From NCBI GenBank assembly GCA_944326565.1, contig CALVEL010000009.1, positions 1 through 64,000 of the forward strand: a DNA stretch of 64,000 nucleotides, in the 5' to 3' direction. The position numbers were made by a program, and so were the translations under genes. The stretch is from Candidatus Gastranaerophilales bacterium. Lineage in GTDB: Bacteria > Cyanobacteriota > Vampirovibrionia > Gastranaerophilales > Gastranaerophilaceae. Below are positions 1-8,041 of this stretch, piece by piece (position 1 is the stretch's first letter; each line of letters begins with the position of its first letter). Below the pieces are notes generated by a model that was not told the origin of the DNA, searched no databases, and saw only the letters and a list, made by a program, of their open reading frames with translations.

Positions 1-24
1 CGCCTGAGATGCTGCCATTCCCAT
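1..24 (-). CDS. 5' end of an uncharacterised gene (first 8 codons)
   Basis: Only the first eight codons are inside the window, reading leftward from the ATG at 24-22: MGMAASQA. A purine-rich ribosome binding site (AAAGGA) lies about nine bases upstream. From memory, a start of this kind (M-x-M-A-A-S-Q-A-R) is common among uncharacterised proteins of gut Melainabacteria, but eight residues cannot prove homology. The start would be the first gene of a leftward transcript, because waaA upstream ends at 192 and the 167 bases between hold no other gene. Confidence 0.4.
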
Positions 25-191
25 GACATTTTTCCTTTCAATTTCGTTTCCTTGTCATGGTATACGGCTCATTTGTTCTAAATCTTTAATTTTTTATCTT
101 TGTTTTGTAATATTTCGTTACAATTAACAACTAAAATACTGCTCTATAGCCTTGCTATTAAAGCTTTTTAAGGTATAAGTGATAATATAAT

Positions 192-1463
192 TTACAATAT
201 AAGTTTAAGTTTATTTATTACAAAATCTACAGCGCCTTTTTGGCTTTCGAAAATCTTGAAACAGTCATTTTGAGCGCTTTTATAGAAACTTACATCTGTA
301 AGTAGTTTAAGCATGTGATTTTCAAATTCTTTAGGTGTTTTGACTAATTTTCCTGCATTTGTATGAGTTAAAATACTGTAGATGTCTTTGAAATTATGAA
401 TGCTAGGTCCTGTAATTACAGGCTTATTATAGACAACAGCTTCAAGAGGGTTATGACCTCCTGTGTTGTTAAAACTTCCTCCGATAAATGCAAAATCGCA
501 AATTGCATACATCTTGCCTAATTCCCCCATTGTATCAAGGAGGATTATATCTTTATCTTTGAAAGTATCACCTTTAGACCTCAGACCGAAAGGAAGTCCA
601 GTCGTTTTTACAAGCTCTATGATATCAGGAATTCTCTCTAGGTGCCTTGATGCAAGCAATAGTTTTGCATTTTGAACTTGTTGTTTTATATTTTTAAATG
701 CATGTAAAACGATTTCATCTTCACCTTTGTGTGTACTTCCTGCAATAATAAGTTTATAGCCGGTACTGCCTATATCAATAGATACATCCAATTTTTTTAC
801 GTCAAATTTTAAATTACCCATAAATTCGACTTTATCAGGATTAGCACCGATTGAAATTAATTTTTCTCTATCTTCTATACTTTGAGTATAAAGTCCTGCA
901 TAATTTGATAAAATATGTTTGAAAAATATTTTTACTTTTTTGTATGTATTGAAAGTGCTATCACTTATGCGTCCGTTAATTACATAAAGCGGTATATTTT
1001 TTCTTTTGCAGATGTATGCAAAATTCGGCCATAATTCTGTTTCAGCAATCAAAACGACAGAGGGAGTGATTTTATTTAAAAATGAATTAACTGCAAAAGG
1101 AATATCAAATGGAAAATAAGTTATAAAGTCAGCAATTTCAGCATATTTTTTCTTAGCAATATCTTGACCTGTTTTTGTACCTGTTGTAATTACAATTTTA
1201 TATTCAGGAAAGGATTCTTTAATTTTTTTTGTAAGATTTTCCAAAGCAATTACTTCTCCAACAGAGACACCATGGAGCATTATCACTTTATTGCCTAATA
1301 AAGGAGCTTTAAAAAATCCCAATTTCTCTTTCCATCCATATAGGTATTTTTTCTGGCACACTCTTACCAAATAATAAAAAGGCAAAAGCACTAAAAATAT
1401 AATAGTTGATAAAATTCCATATATAAACATTTCTTTAATATTATACACAAAATAAAAAAACAT
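192..1463 (-). CDS. waaA: 3-deoxy-D-manno-octulosonic acid (Kdo) transferase
   Basis: Transfers Kdo from CMP-Kdo to lipid A precursor at the inner face of the cytoplasmic membrane, the first step of LPS core assembly (GT30 family). The N terminus carries a membrane anchor (about residues 13-34). Family landmarks are present: HGVSVGE at 64-70, with the acceptor-site glutamate E70; ETELWPN at 141-147; AGSTHKGED around 241-249; and GGS..NTGGHNPLE at 328-341, the CMP-Kdo binding loop. Length 423 aa is normal. Neither start has a convincing ribosome binding site; an internal ATG at 1430 (MFIYGIL) would remove an odd 11-residue extension and is a reasonable alternative. It is divergent from the next gene with only 30 bases between. 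With lpxK near 40 kb it shows an LPS-bearing outer membrane. Confidence 0.93.
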   Translation of the reverse strand: MFFYFVYNIKEMFIYGILSTIIFLVLLPFYYLVRVCQKKYLYGWKEKLGFFKAPLLGNKVIMLHGVSVGEVIALENLTKKIKESFPEYKIVITTGTKTGQDIAKKKYAEIADFITYFPFDIPFAVNSFLNKITPSVVLIAETELWPNFAYICKRKNIPLYVINGRISDSTFNTYKKVKIFFKHILSNYAGLYTQSIEDREKLISIGANPDKVEFMGNLKFDVKKLDVSIDIGSTGYKLIIAGSTHKGEDEIVLHAFKNIKQQVQNAKLLLASRHLERIPDIIELVKTTGLPFGLRSKGDTFKDKDIILLDTMGELGKMYAICDFAFIGGSFNNTGGHNPLEAVVYNKPVITGPSIHNFKDIYSILTHTNAGKLVKTPKEFENHMLKLLTDVSFYKSAQNDCFKIFESQKGAVDFVINKLKLIL

Positions 1464-1493
1464 GTTAATATTGTCTAAAATATAGGGGGAAAA

Positions 1494-2591
1494 ATGAACG
1501 ATAAAACTTTTTTAATGATTCCAGGTCCCACACCAGTCCCAGAGCGTGTGCTTTTAGATATGGCAAAAGCTCCGATTCCTCATCGAAGTGCAGAATTTTC
1601 CAAAATTTTTGATGAAGTAAATGAAGATTTAAAATGGATTTTTCAAACGAAAAATGATGTTTTCATTTTTGCATCGAGCGGAACTGGAGCAATGGATGCA
1701 GCATTGTCTAATCTTATAAATCCTGGTGATAAAGTTTTGTCGCTAGTTATAGGTAATTTTGGAGAAAGATGGGCAAAGATAGCGGAATCTTATGGAGCTA
1801 TAGTTGAAAGACTTACTGTTCCTTATGGGGAAGTTATTAGTCCTGATGCCTTAAAAAAGAGACTTGACGAAGATATCAATAATGAAATCAAGATAGTTAC
1901 ACTTACGCAATCTGAGACCTCTACTGGGGCGGTAAATGATGTAAAAAAATTATGCAAAATAATAAGAAATCATGGTGCCATTTCAGTTGTAGATGGTGTC
2001 ACAAGTGTAGGGGCAATGGATATAAAACCTGATGAATGGGGTATTGATGTGCTTGTATCAGGTTCTCAAAAAGGTTTTATGATACCGCCAGGACTTGCTT
2101 TTTTGACTGCTAGTGAAAGAGCTTTTGAAGTACATAGACAATGCAAGTATCCTGGGTTTTATTTCAGCTGGAGCAGTTATAAAAAATCGCTTGCTCAGCA
2201 TACAACACCATATACTCCTGCAATCAACTTAATTGTTGCATTGCATACAGCTTTGAAGATGTTGAGAGCAGAAGGGTTAGAAAATATTCTTGCAAGACAT
2301 AAATCAAATGCTATGCTTTTGAGAAAATCTTTGAGAGAGATGGGATTGAAACTTTTTGTAGAAGATGATGAAAAAGCAAGTTATGCAGTTACATCAGTAT
2401 ATCCGCCTGAAGGGATTTCTGTTGCGGATATACGGAAAATTTTGAAAGACGATTATGATATTATCGTTGCCAACGGTCAAAATGATTTGAAAGACAAAAT
2501 ATTCAGAATAGGAACTTTAGGCTATATTTCAGAGCGCGATATATTGATGTTGGTCTCAGCTTTAAAGTCAACAATTCAGAGATTAAATTAA
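1494..2591 (+). CDS. Class V PLP-dependent aminotransferase (alanine-glyoxylate / serine-pyruvate type)
   Basis: A fold-type I PLP enzyme of the serine-pyruvate/alanine-glyoxylate aminotransferase group, the family that also holds the so-called 42 kDa 'soluble hydrogenase subunit' of cyanobacteria. Visible landmarks: N-terminal PGPTPVPERV, HRS at 30-32, the phosphate-contacting SGTGAMDA around 62-69, the PLP-ring aspartate in VVDGVTS (D167), and the Schiff-base lysine in SGSQKGF (K193). Length 365 aa fits the family. A good ribosome binding site (AGGGGGA) precedes the ATG. Likely substrates are glycine/serine with a keto acid, but exact specificity cannot be read from sequence. The adjacent folK suggests, weakly, a link to one-carbon metabolism. 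Confidence 0.88.
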   Translation: MNDKTFLMIPGPTPVPERVLLDMAKAPIPHRSAEFSKIFDEVNEDLKWIFQTKNDVFIFASSGTGAMDAALSNLINPGDKVLSLVIGNFGERWAKIAESYGAIVERLTVPYGEVISPDALKKRLDEDINNEIKIVTLTQSETSTGAVNDVKKLCKIIRNHGAISVVDGVTSVGAMDIKPDEWGIDVLVSGSQKGFMIPPGLAFLTASERAFEVHRQCKYPGFYFSWSSYKKSLAQHTTPYTPAINLIVALHTALKMLRAEGLENILARHKSNAMLLRKSLREMGLKLFVEDDEKASYAVTSVYPPEGISVADIRKILKDDYDIIVANGQNDLKDKIFRIGTLGYISERDILMLVSALKSTIQRLN

Positions 2592-2641
2592 AACATCAAG
2601 TTTTTGTTGACATTATAGATTAAAATTTATAAAATATTGGT

Positions 2642-3148
2642 ATGGCAATAGGATATTTGAGTTTAGGTTCAAACAAAGGTGATCGAATAGGCTATGTTCA
2701 GCAGGCAACCAGTCTTTTGGGTGCTTGTGAAAATATAAGCATTATAAGAACCTCTGCTTTTTATGAGACTGAGCCTTGGAATATGGCTTCAGATACTTGG
2801 TTTGTCAATGCTGTTGTCGAAATTAAGACTAAGTTATCAGCAAAAGAGCTCTTAGCCGAATGTAAAAGAATTGAAAATCAATTAGGTCGTACAGCTTCTA
2901 AATCTGGTAATTATGAGGACAGAACCATTGATATTGATATATTATTTTATGGCAGTGAAATAATTCAAGACGATGAAATAACAATTCCTCATAAATATGT
3001 GCATTTACGTGCATTTACGCTCGTGCCGTTATTAGAATTGATACCTGATTTTATACATCCGGTTTTGCACAAGTCAATAACTGATTTGCATAGTGATTTA
3101 GAAAATCCTGAAATGGTATTTTTATATGGTACCAGAGTTGAAATCTAA
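2642..3148 (+). CDS. folK: 2-amino-4-hydroxy-6-hydroxymethyldihydropteridine diphosphokinase
   Basis: Transfers pyrophosphate from ATP to 6-hydroxymethyl-7,8-dihydropterin in folate synthesis. The opening IGYLSLGSNKGDR (3-15), the ETEPW segment (42-46) and the metal-binding RTIDIDILFYG (94-104, with D97 and D99) are signatures of HPPK. At 168 aa it is a stand-alone enzyme, not fused to FolB or FolP. No clear ribosome binding site precedes the ATG. The last 23 bases overlap the start of the following flavoprotein gene, so the two are probably translationally coupled. Confidence 0.95.
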   Translation: MAIGYLSLGSNKGDRIGYVQQATSLLGACENISIIRTSAFYETEPWNMASDTWFVNAVVEIKTKLSAKELLAECKRIENQLGRTASKSGNYEDRTIDIDILFYGSEIIQDDEITIPHKYVHLRAFTLVPLLELIPDFIHPVLHKSITDLHSDLENPEMVFLYGTRVEI

Positions 3149-4289
3149 AATTGCTATTATCGGAGGCGGACCTGCAGGGTGTAGTTGCGCTTATTTTTTA
3201 AAACAAAAAGGCTTTTCTCCTGCCATTTTTGAGAAAAATTCGCCGTTAAAAACATTGCTTCCAACAGGTGGTGGACGTTGTAATTTGGCACATTTTGAAT
3301 TTGATATAAAAGAGTTAGTGCAAAACTATCCAAGAGGTGAAAAATTTTTATATTCTGTATTTTCTCAATTTGCTACAGCTGAGACTATTGAATTCTTCGA
3401 AAATATAGGTGTGAAAACATACACACAGGAAGATATGAGGGTTTTTCCTGTATCTGACAGTGCTGCAGATGTAAGAAGATGTATGTTGAATTCTATTTCA
3501 GGTATTAAAATTAATAATGAAAATGTTATTTCTATAAAAACTTGTAATGGTGGTTTTGAAGTAAAAACTGATAAGGGAGCATATTTTTTTGAGAAAATTG
3601 TTCTAGCAATAGGTGGACATTCTGTTTTCAATATTATAAAAATGTTAGGACATACAATAATTCCGCCTCATCCTGCTCTTACTGCGTTAGAAACTAAAGA
3701 AAGTTTCTCAAATTTATCAGGTGTTTCAATAAAATCTGTAAAAGCAACTTTTAATAAAAAAATATTAACAGGTGATATTTTATTTACACACAAAGGGATT
3801 TCAGGACCTTTAGTTTATAAAATTTCATCAATTATGGCAAAAGAAAAATTTCCATATGAAATTATCTTTGATTTTGTTGGCGATATTAATTTTCAAAATG
3901 TTCTGAATAATAATTCTCAAAAAGTTGTAAAAAATATTCTATCGGATTTTATACCAAAGTCACTAGCTAAACATATTCTTTTAAAAGCTCAGATAAACGA
4001 GAATTTAAAAGGGCATCAAATTAATGGAGAAATAAGAGATAAAATATACAGATATTTGAAAAATTACCCGATTGAGGTTATGGCTCCGGTTAAAGACGGA
4101 GAGGTCGTAACTTGTGGGGGAGTCGCTCTTGATGAAGTTAATCCTAAGACTATGGAGTCTAAAATAATAAAGAATTTATTCTTTTGCGGTGAAATATTGG
4201 ATATTGACGGGTTTTGCGGCGGGTTCAACCTGCAAAATTGCTGGTCTACAGCTTTTGTTGCGGCTAAAGGCATAGAAAAAAGTATCTAA
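3126..4289 (+). CDS. HI0933/BaiN-family FAD-dependent oxidoreductase
   Basis: A flavoprotein of the HI0933 (YhiN/BaiN) family, cytoplasmic and of generally unsettled substrate. The Rossmann dinucleotide-binding motif IGGGPAGCSCA sits at 12-22, followed by the family hallmark PTGGGRCNLAH at 46-56. Near the C terminus are CGGVALDEVNP and the diagnostic stretch CGEILDIDGFCGGFNLQNCW, which closes the FAD site. Length 387 aa is usual. The start lies inside folK with no ribosome binding site of its own, so coupling is likely. Its stop overlaps the stop of the convergent gene by four bases. Confidence 0.88.
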   Translation: MVPELKSKIAIIGGGPAGCSCAYFLKQKGFSPAIFEKNSPLKTLLPTGGGRCNLAHFEFDIKELVQNYPRGEKFLYSVFSQFATAETIEFFENIGVKTYTQEDMRVFPVSDSAADVRRCMLNSISGIKINNENVISIKTCNGGFEVKTDKGAYFFEKIVLAIGGHSVFNIIKMLGHTIIPPHPALTALETKESFSNLSGVSIKSVKATFNKKILTGDILFTHKGISGPLVYKISSIMAKEKFPYEIIFDFVGDINFQNVLNNNSQKVVKNILSDFIPKSLAKHILLKAQINENLKGHQINGEIRDKIYRYLKNYPIEVMAPVKDGEVVTCGGVALDEVNPKTMESKIIKNLFFCGEILDIDGFCGGFNLQNCWSTAFVAAKGIEKSI

Positions 4290-5740
4290 GCCTTTATTTT
4301 ACCGCTTTTTAAATCTTGCGCAAGTTTTTTTTCGACTTCTTCCTGAACTTTGAATTTTCTATTGTTTTTATCAGCAAATCTTAGAGCTATCATAAGTCCA
4401 GGTGCTACAATTCCGAGTGCTGCAATACAAGTTCCTATATTTTTTAGTATTGAACTTCTTTTGTATTTTCTTAAATTCTTTAGAAAATCTGATAAAATTT
4501 CATCATCTGTTTTTATTTTAATTTTAGATTTATCATTAACTAATGATAGTTCTGTATTTTGTTTGGTTGTAATTTTTTCTTTATATGAGTTGAATTGATC
4601 ATATAATTTACCAAGTTTTTCTTTAATGCCTTTTATTTCATCCAGGTCAATAAAGGCTCTTGTATCAACATCACTTGAGAGAGGTTTCTTTTTATCGGTA
4701 ACAGAAATAATATCAGACATTTTAGCCATTTTGACTATAATGTTATCTTTATTAAGCGGGTTTGCAACAAAATCGTATATATCAACATCTTTTTTAAGAT
4801 TTGAAAATTCTTGCAAAGTTGTTTTTAATTTTGTATCCTTTAGAGCATTTTTTAGTTCTTGGCTTTCTATTACTCTGGCATCAAGTTGGATATTCATACC
4901 ATGTTTTTGTTCGGTTTTATTTTCAAAGTGTTTTTGTATTCTTTCGCCTAAAAAATACATAAATGCCCAAAAACTTCCTTCTTTAATTACATATCCAAGC
5001 ATATCCTGAGGGTTTCTTGATTCAAAAATTCTTTCAGCTGTAATTGATCCGTCTACAATCATAAGGTTTTTTGTTGGACTGAACATAAAATCTTGTATAC
5101 CTGTAAAACTTGGTTTATTGTCATTTGTGTTGTGGAGACCGTTAAAAGATTTAACAGGTTTCATATAATTAGAAGAAATGTTATAATTGATTTTTCCGGA
5201 TTTTGTCGAATTCGATTCAGAAAGGATAGTTTGTTTGTGTTTTTTTAGATAGTTTTCTTTTATATGTTGTTCAGTAGCGTTATGTCTGTATTTGGTAAGT
5301 CCATAGTATGAAAGAATTGTTAAAAATGTTGATGCTACAAATCTTCCAAAAGTCAGACCTTTGAAAGTTTTTATTGATTTTGCAGACTCTCCGATTTTTT
5401 CTAAGGATTTTTGAATTTCTTTTGTTGGGGCATATTTTTTTGCTTTTTCAAATATATCAGCGTTTTTAAGTATTCTTACGTCAACTTTAGGATCATATCC
5501 CATTGTTTTAAACAAAGAATAGTCAAGTATTTTTTTATAAGTCGGAATCCCGAAAAGCCATATAGCTTGTGTTCCAAATTCATCTATAAATCTATCTCTT
5601 CCTTCTGTTTCATCACCTGTAATATATGAACCGGCTGTCAATCCTATGCTGTTGACGATATCTTTCATCGCTAACGGTATTAAAGAATTGCTGTTGCCTA
5701 GTGTCGAATATATTTGACTTGCTGTTATTTTGGGTATCAT
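4286..5740 (-). CDS. Uncharacterised membrane protein with FTG motif
   Basis: I do not recognise a family. The ATG at 5740 (MIPKITASQ) is chosen over an upstream start at 5770 because AGAGGAA lies about 10 bases ahead of it. The 484-residue product has a hydrophobic segment at about 130-150, a second near the C terminus (about 432-453), and charged, partly helical regions between. A short PSFTGIQDF motif sits around 210-218; comparable SF[GT]-type motifs occur in other lineage-specific proteins of this window. There is no cleavable signal peptide. It is monocistronic, with a long leader rich in inverted repeats and a perfect 17-base-pair terminator hairpin farther upstream. A role at the cell envelope is a guess. 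Confidence 0.7.
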   Translation of the reverse strand: MIPKITASQIYSTLGNSNSLIPLAMKDIVNSIGLTAGSYITGDETEGRDRFIDEFGTQAIWLFGIPTYKKILDYSLFKTMGYDPKVDVRILKNADIFEKAKKYAPTKEIQKSLEKIGESAKSIKTFKGLTFGRFVASTFLTILSYYGLTKYRHNATEQHIKENYLKKHKQTILSESNSTKSGKINYNISSNYMKPVKSFNGLHNTNDNKPSFTGIQDFMFSPTKNLMIVDGSITAERIFESRNPQDMLGYVIKEGSFWAFMYFLGERIQKHFENKTEQKHGMNIQLDARVIESQELKNALKDTKLKTTLQEFSNLKKDVDIYDFVANPLNKDNIIVKMAKMSDIISVTDKKKPLSSDVDTRAFIDLDEIKGIKEKLGKLYDQFNSYKEKITTKQNTELSLVNDKSKIKIKTDDEILSDFLKNLRKYKRSSILKNIGTCIAALGIVAPGLMIALRFADKNNRKFKVQEEVEKKLAQDLKSGKIKA

Positions 5741-5763
5741 GTAAAAAATTCCTCTACTTTTAC

Positions 5764-5797
5764 AGTGCAAAATCTCTTATAGTAGAGTTTATGCACT
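5764..5797 (-). promoter_or_regulatory. Leader hairpin upstream of membrane-protein gene
   Basis: Read on the minus strand, AGTGCATAAACTCT and AGAGATTTTGCACT can pair over 14 positions with two mismatches around a six-base loop. It ends 23 bases before the ATG at 5740. It could be an RNA hairpin in the leader or a DNA operator; AT-rich sequence gives such pairings by chance, so confidence is low. Confidence 0.3.
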
Positions 5798-5804
5798 TGC
5801 TACT

Positions 5805-5863
5805 ATTACAAACCCCATATTAAATTCATTAATTTCACGATTGGGGCATTCGCTTTTGTAATA
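5805..5863 (-). promoter_or_regulatory. Nested inverted repeats in the same leader
   Basis: Read on the minus strand, ATTACAAA (5863-5856) pairs perfectly with TTTGTAAT (5812-5805), CCCCA (5847-5843) with TGGGG (5817-5813), and inside them AAATT with AATTT around a four-base loop. The three arms nest as one folded element with an eight-base bulge on the 5' side. It does not match a riboswitch class I know. Confidence 0.35.
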
Positions 5864-5969
5864 GTTTTTCTTCGAAGTCTGAATTCCATAATTATCCTTT
5901 CACATTTTATTCTAAATATCGTAAAAAATTTTATTGCTTTTTATGCATATTATTTTAACTTTTTTTAAC

Positions 5970-6007
5970 AAAAACAAGACCTTGAATATTTTCAAGGTCT
6001 TGTTTTT
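5970..6007. terminator. Strong bidirectional terminator hairpin
   Basis: A perfect 17-base-pair inverted repeat (AAAAACAAGACCTTGAA / TTCAAGGTCTTGTTTTT) with a four-base loop and flanking A and T runs. No gene end lies close by: the next leftward gene starts at 5740 and the rightmost upstream gene ends at 6141, so it most likely ends the envelope operon transcript that runs leftward from 10.9 kb. Confidence 0.85.
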
Positions 6008-6140
6008 GAAACTTGTTTTTCCCGCATAGAAACTTCGGTGTTTTATTTCTTGAACAAAACCTCACAGTCAAATATTCTACGTCGGATTTCAAAGTTAATC
6101 ATATGTCTATAATACATGAGAATTTTTATTTGTAAAGTGG

Positions 6141-7070
6141 TTAAATAAATGTAATTTCGTAATAGCCGTTATTTATATAAAATTTTAATTTTATTTTTTC
6201 ACCATTATAGTTGGCAGGCGGAGTTTTGAAGTATGGAAGACGCATCAACATAAGATATATTTCATCATTTAAACTTTTATTTGAAGATTTGTATATAAAA
6301 TTTCTGTTTGTAAGTTTGCCTGAATTATCAACAGAAAACTCTACTGCGCAGTCTCCACCGCCTTGAATTGCTGTAATATTTAATTTACTTAGCAGGGCAG
6401 ATCTTATTTGACCTTTATATTCAAGAAATTCCTGCGCGTTCATTTTTGGAGGTTCTGGCTGTTTTGGTGCGGGTTGCTGGCTGGAGCTTATTGTAGAATT
6501 TTTATTTTGTTGTATTTTATTTTGAGTTATTTTTTGGGTTTCAGTGGTTGGCTTGGGTGTTGATGAAATTTTATTTGTCTGGGGTAAAGATTTATTTTGG
6601 GGCTTATTTTTTTCGTTAGTAGTTACAGTAGATAAGTTTTTGTTTTTTTGAGATGTTTGTATTTTTTTAGGACTATTATTTACAGTTTTTTGTGGTTGTT
6701 CAGTTTTTCCAATAACCGCCGGTTGGGATGAATTTTTATTTTGAGATGTTAAATTCTCTTTTGGAGTATTTTCCCAGATATTTTCTATATCGGGAATATT
6801 TTGGGTAATTTCTTTTTGGACTTTTTGTGTTGAATTTTTATCGGTGTTGTTTTTAAATAGCCAGGGAATTATAGCTATAATGATACATAATATTATAAAA
6901 GCTGTCGGAAAAAGTTTTTTTATTTGATTAGTGGTAAATTTTTGAGAAGGCTTATCCTGTATTGTTGTTATAGAAATTGAATTTTCAAATTCTTCAAATT
7001 CATCATTTCCGCATTCGCAATATTCCGGTTTAATTTTATATTCTTTTTGACATTCACTGCATTTAAACAT
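6141..7070 (-). CDS. Zinc-ribbon, single-pass membrane protein with TonB-C-like domain
   Basis: The order of parts is clear: an N-terminal metal-binding knuckle with C4, C7, C18 and C20, a membrane helix at about 53-72, a long Q/N/S/T/P/K-rich linker (about 75-205), and a C-terminal domain (about 215-309) that looks like the TonB C-terminal fold, with DCAVEFSVDNSGKLTN and the closing YFKTPPANYNGEKIKLKF. This is the topology of TonB/TolA-type proteins that span the periplasm, except that the zinc knuckle is cytoplasmic, which is unusual. Last gene of a leftward operon; two bases separate it from its upstream neighbour, and GAGGT precedes its ATG. No ExbB or ExbD is nearby. 309 aa. Confidence 0.7.
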   Translation of the reverse strand: MFKCSECQKEYKIKPEYCECGNDEFEEFENSISITTIQDKPSQKFTTNQIKKLFPTAFIILCIIIAIIPWLFKNNTDKNSTQKVQKEITQNIPDIENIWENTPKENLTSQNKNSSQPAVIGKTEQPQKTVNNSPKKIQTSQKNKNLSTVTTNEKNKPQNKSLPQTNKISSTPKPTTETQKITQNKIQQNKNSTISSSQQPAPKQPEPPKMNAQEFLEYKGQIRSALLSKLNITAIQGGGDCAVEFSVDNSGKLTNRNFIYKSSNKSLNDEIYLMLMRLPYFKTPPANYNGEKIKLKFYINNGYYEITFI

Positions 7071-7072
7071 TT

Positions 7073-8041
7073 TTACCTCAAAGTCTTAATTTTTTCTATA
7101 TCTTGAAAATCATCTGGTGTGCTGAATCTATCTTGAGTCGAAATAACAAATCCTCCGGTTACATTAGTTATAACACGTTTTGTACGGGCAGGAAAGTTTA
7201 GGATAGATTGTCCTTGATAGCTTAGGATAAGCGGTTTTAGATAATTTATTGCAATACCGTTATAAGTTGATGGTACAGACCAAGTTTTCAAATTTGAAAT
7301 TTGACCTCTTTTATCTACAGTAAAAGAAAATTTAAAGGCAGTACCTATGGGGGCACTTATTTGAGTATCTTTCATTATTTGATTTTGGAGATTACTTCTC
7401 CATTTGTTCCAGACAATAATTTCTTCTTGCTCTGTTAGAGGTCTTTCATTTTCAGGGACTTCTTCAATAGATTTTTGTATTTGTTCTGCTGTTTGTGTTG
7501 GATTAATCTGTGGAAGTTTTACAATTTTATTTTCATTGCTTTCTGATTTTTTAGGCGTTTCAATTTGTTTGTTGTTTACAATATCTTTTACTGATTGAGG
7601 TATTTCAATAACCTTGTTTTGTGGTGAAGATTTAGGTGCAGCAGTTTGCGTAACTGTTTTTGTTTTATTTTGCGGTGAGGTTGTATTTATAGTTTTAGTT
7701 ACATTTTTGGCTTTTTCAGTGGTGTTTTGAATTTGAATATTTTTTACAATGTTATTTTCTTTATTTTCTATAATTTGAGTTGTTTGATTTTTGGGTGAAA
7801 TATTTGTTGTTATTTCTTTTTCAATAGTTTTATTTTTTTGCAAGTCTGTATTTATAATTTGTATATTGGATTCGGGTAATTCATGAGTCGCATAGGGATT
7901 TTGCGCAAGTTCGGTATTTGTTATTTGAAAATTATCTTGTGCAAATCTTACCTGTTTATTTATACCAGGTTTAGCTATTCCGACAATAATAGTCAGAATT
8001 GTAATAATTATTCCAATTGAAATTAAGTATATTTTTATCAT
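7073..8041 (-). CDS. Single-pass membrane protein with TonB-C-like domain
   Basis: N-terminal membrane helix (about 3-23), a low-complexity N/T/K/Q-rich periplasmic linker (about 40-200), and a C-terminal globular region (about 208-310). That region has FKFSFTVDKRGQISNLKTW and a later PARTKRVITNVTGGFVIS, which match the general pattern of TonB/TolA C-terminal domains. It resembles the downstream gene in architecture but lacks the zinc knuckle. Its start overlaps the stop of the upstream gene as ATGA (8038-8041), so the two are translationally coupled. It may transmit force or make contact with an outer-membrane or cell-wall partner; that role is inferred only from topology. 322 aa. Confidence 0.68.
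   Translation of the reverse strand: MIKIYLISIGIIITILTIIVGIAKPGINKQVRFAQDNFQITNTELAQNPYATHELPESNIQIINTDLQKNKTIEKEITTNISPKNQTTQIIENKENNIVKNIQIQNTTEKAKNVTKTINTTSPQNKTKTVTQTAAPKSSPQNKVIEIPQSVKDIVNNKQIETPKKSESNENKIVKLPQINPTQTAEQIQKSIEEVPENERPLTEQEEIIVWNKWRSNLQNQIMKDTQISAPIGTAFKFSFTVDKRGQISNLKTWSVPSTYNGIAINYLKPLILSYQGQSILNFPARTKRVITNVTGGFVISTQDRFSTPDDFQDIEKIKTLR

Noticed and set aside
4626..5009. 127-codon open frame opposite the FTG-motif membrane protein
   Set aside because: Antisense shadow in AT-rich sequence, without ribosome binding site.
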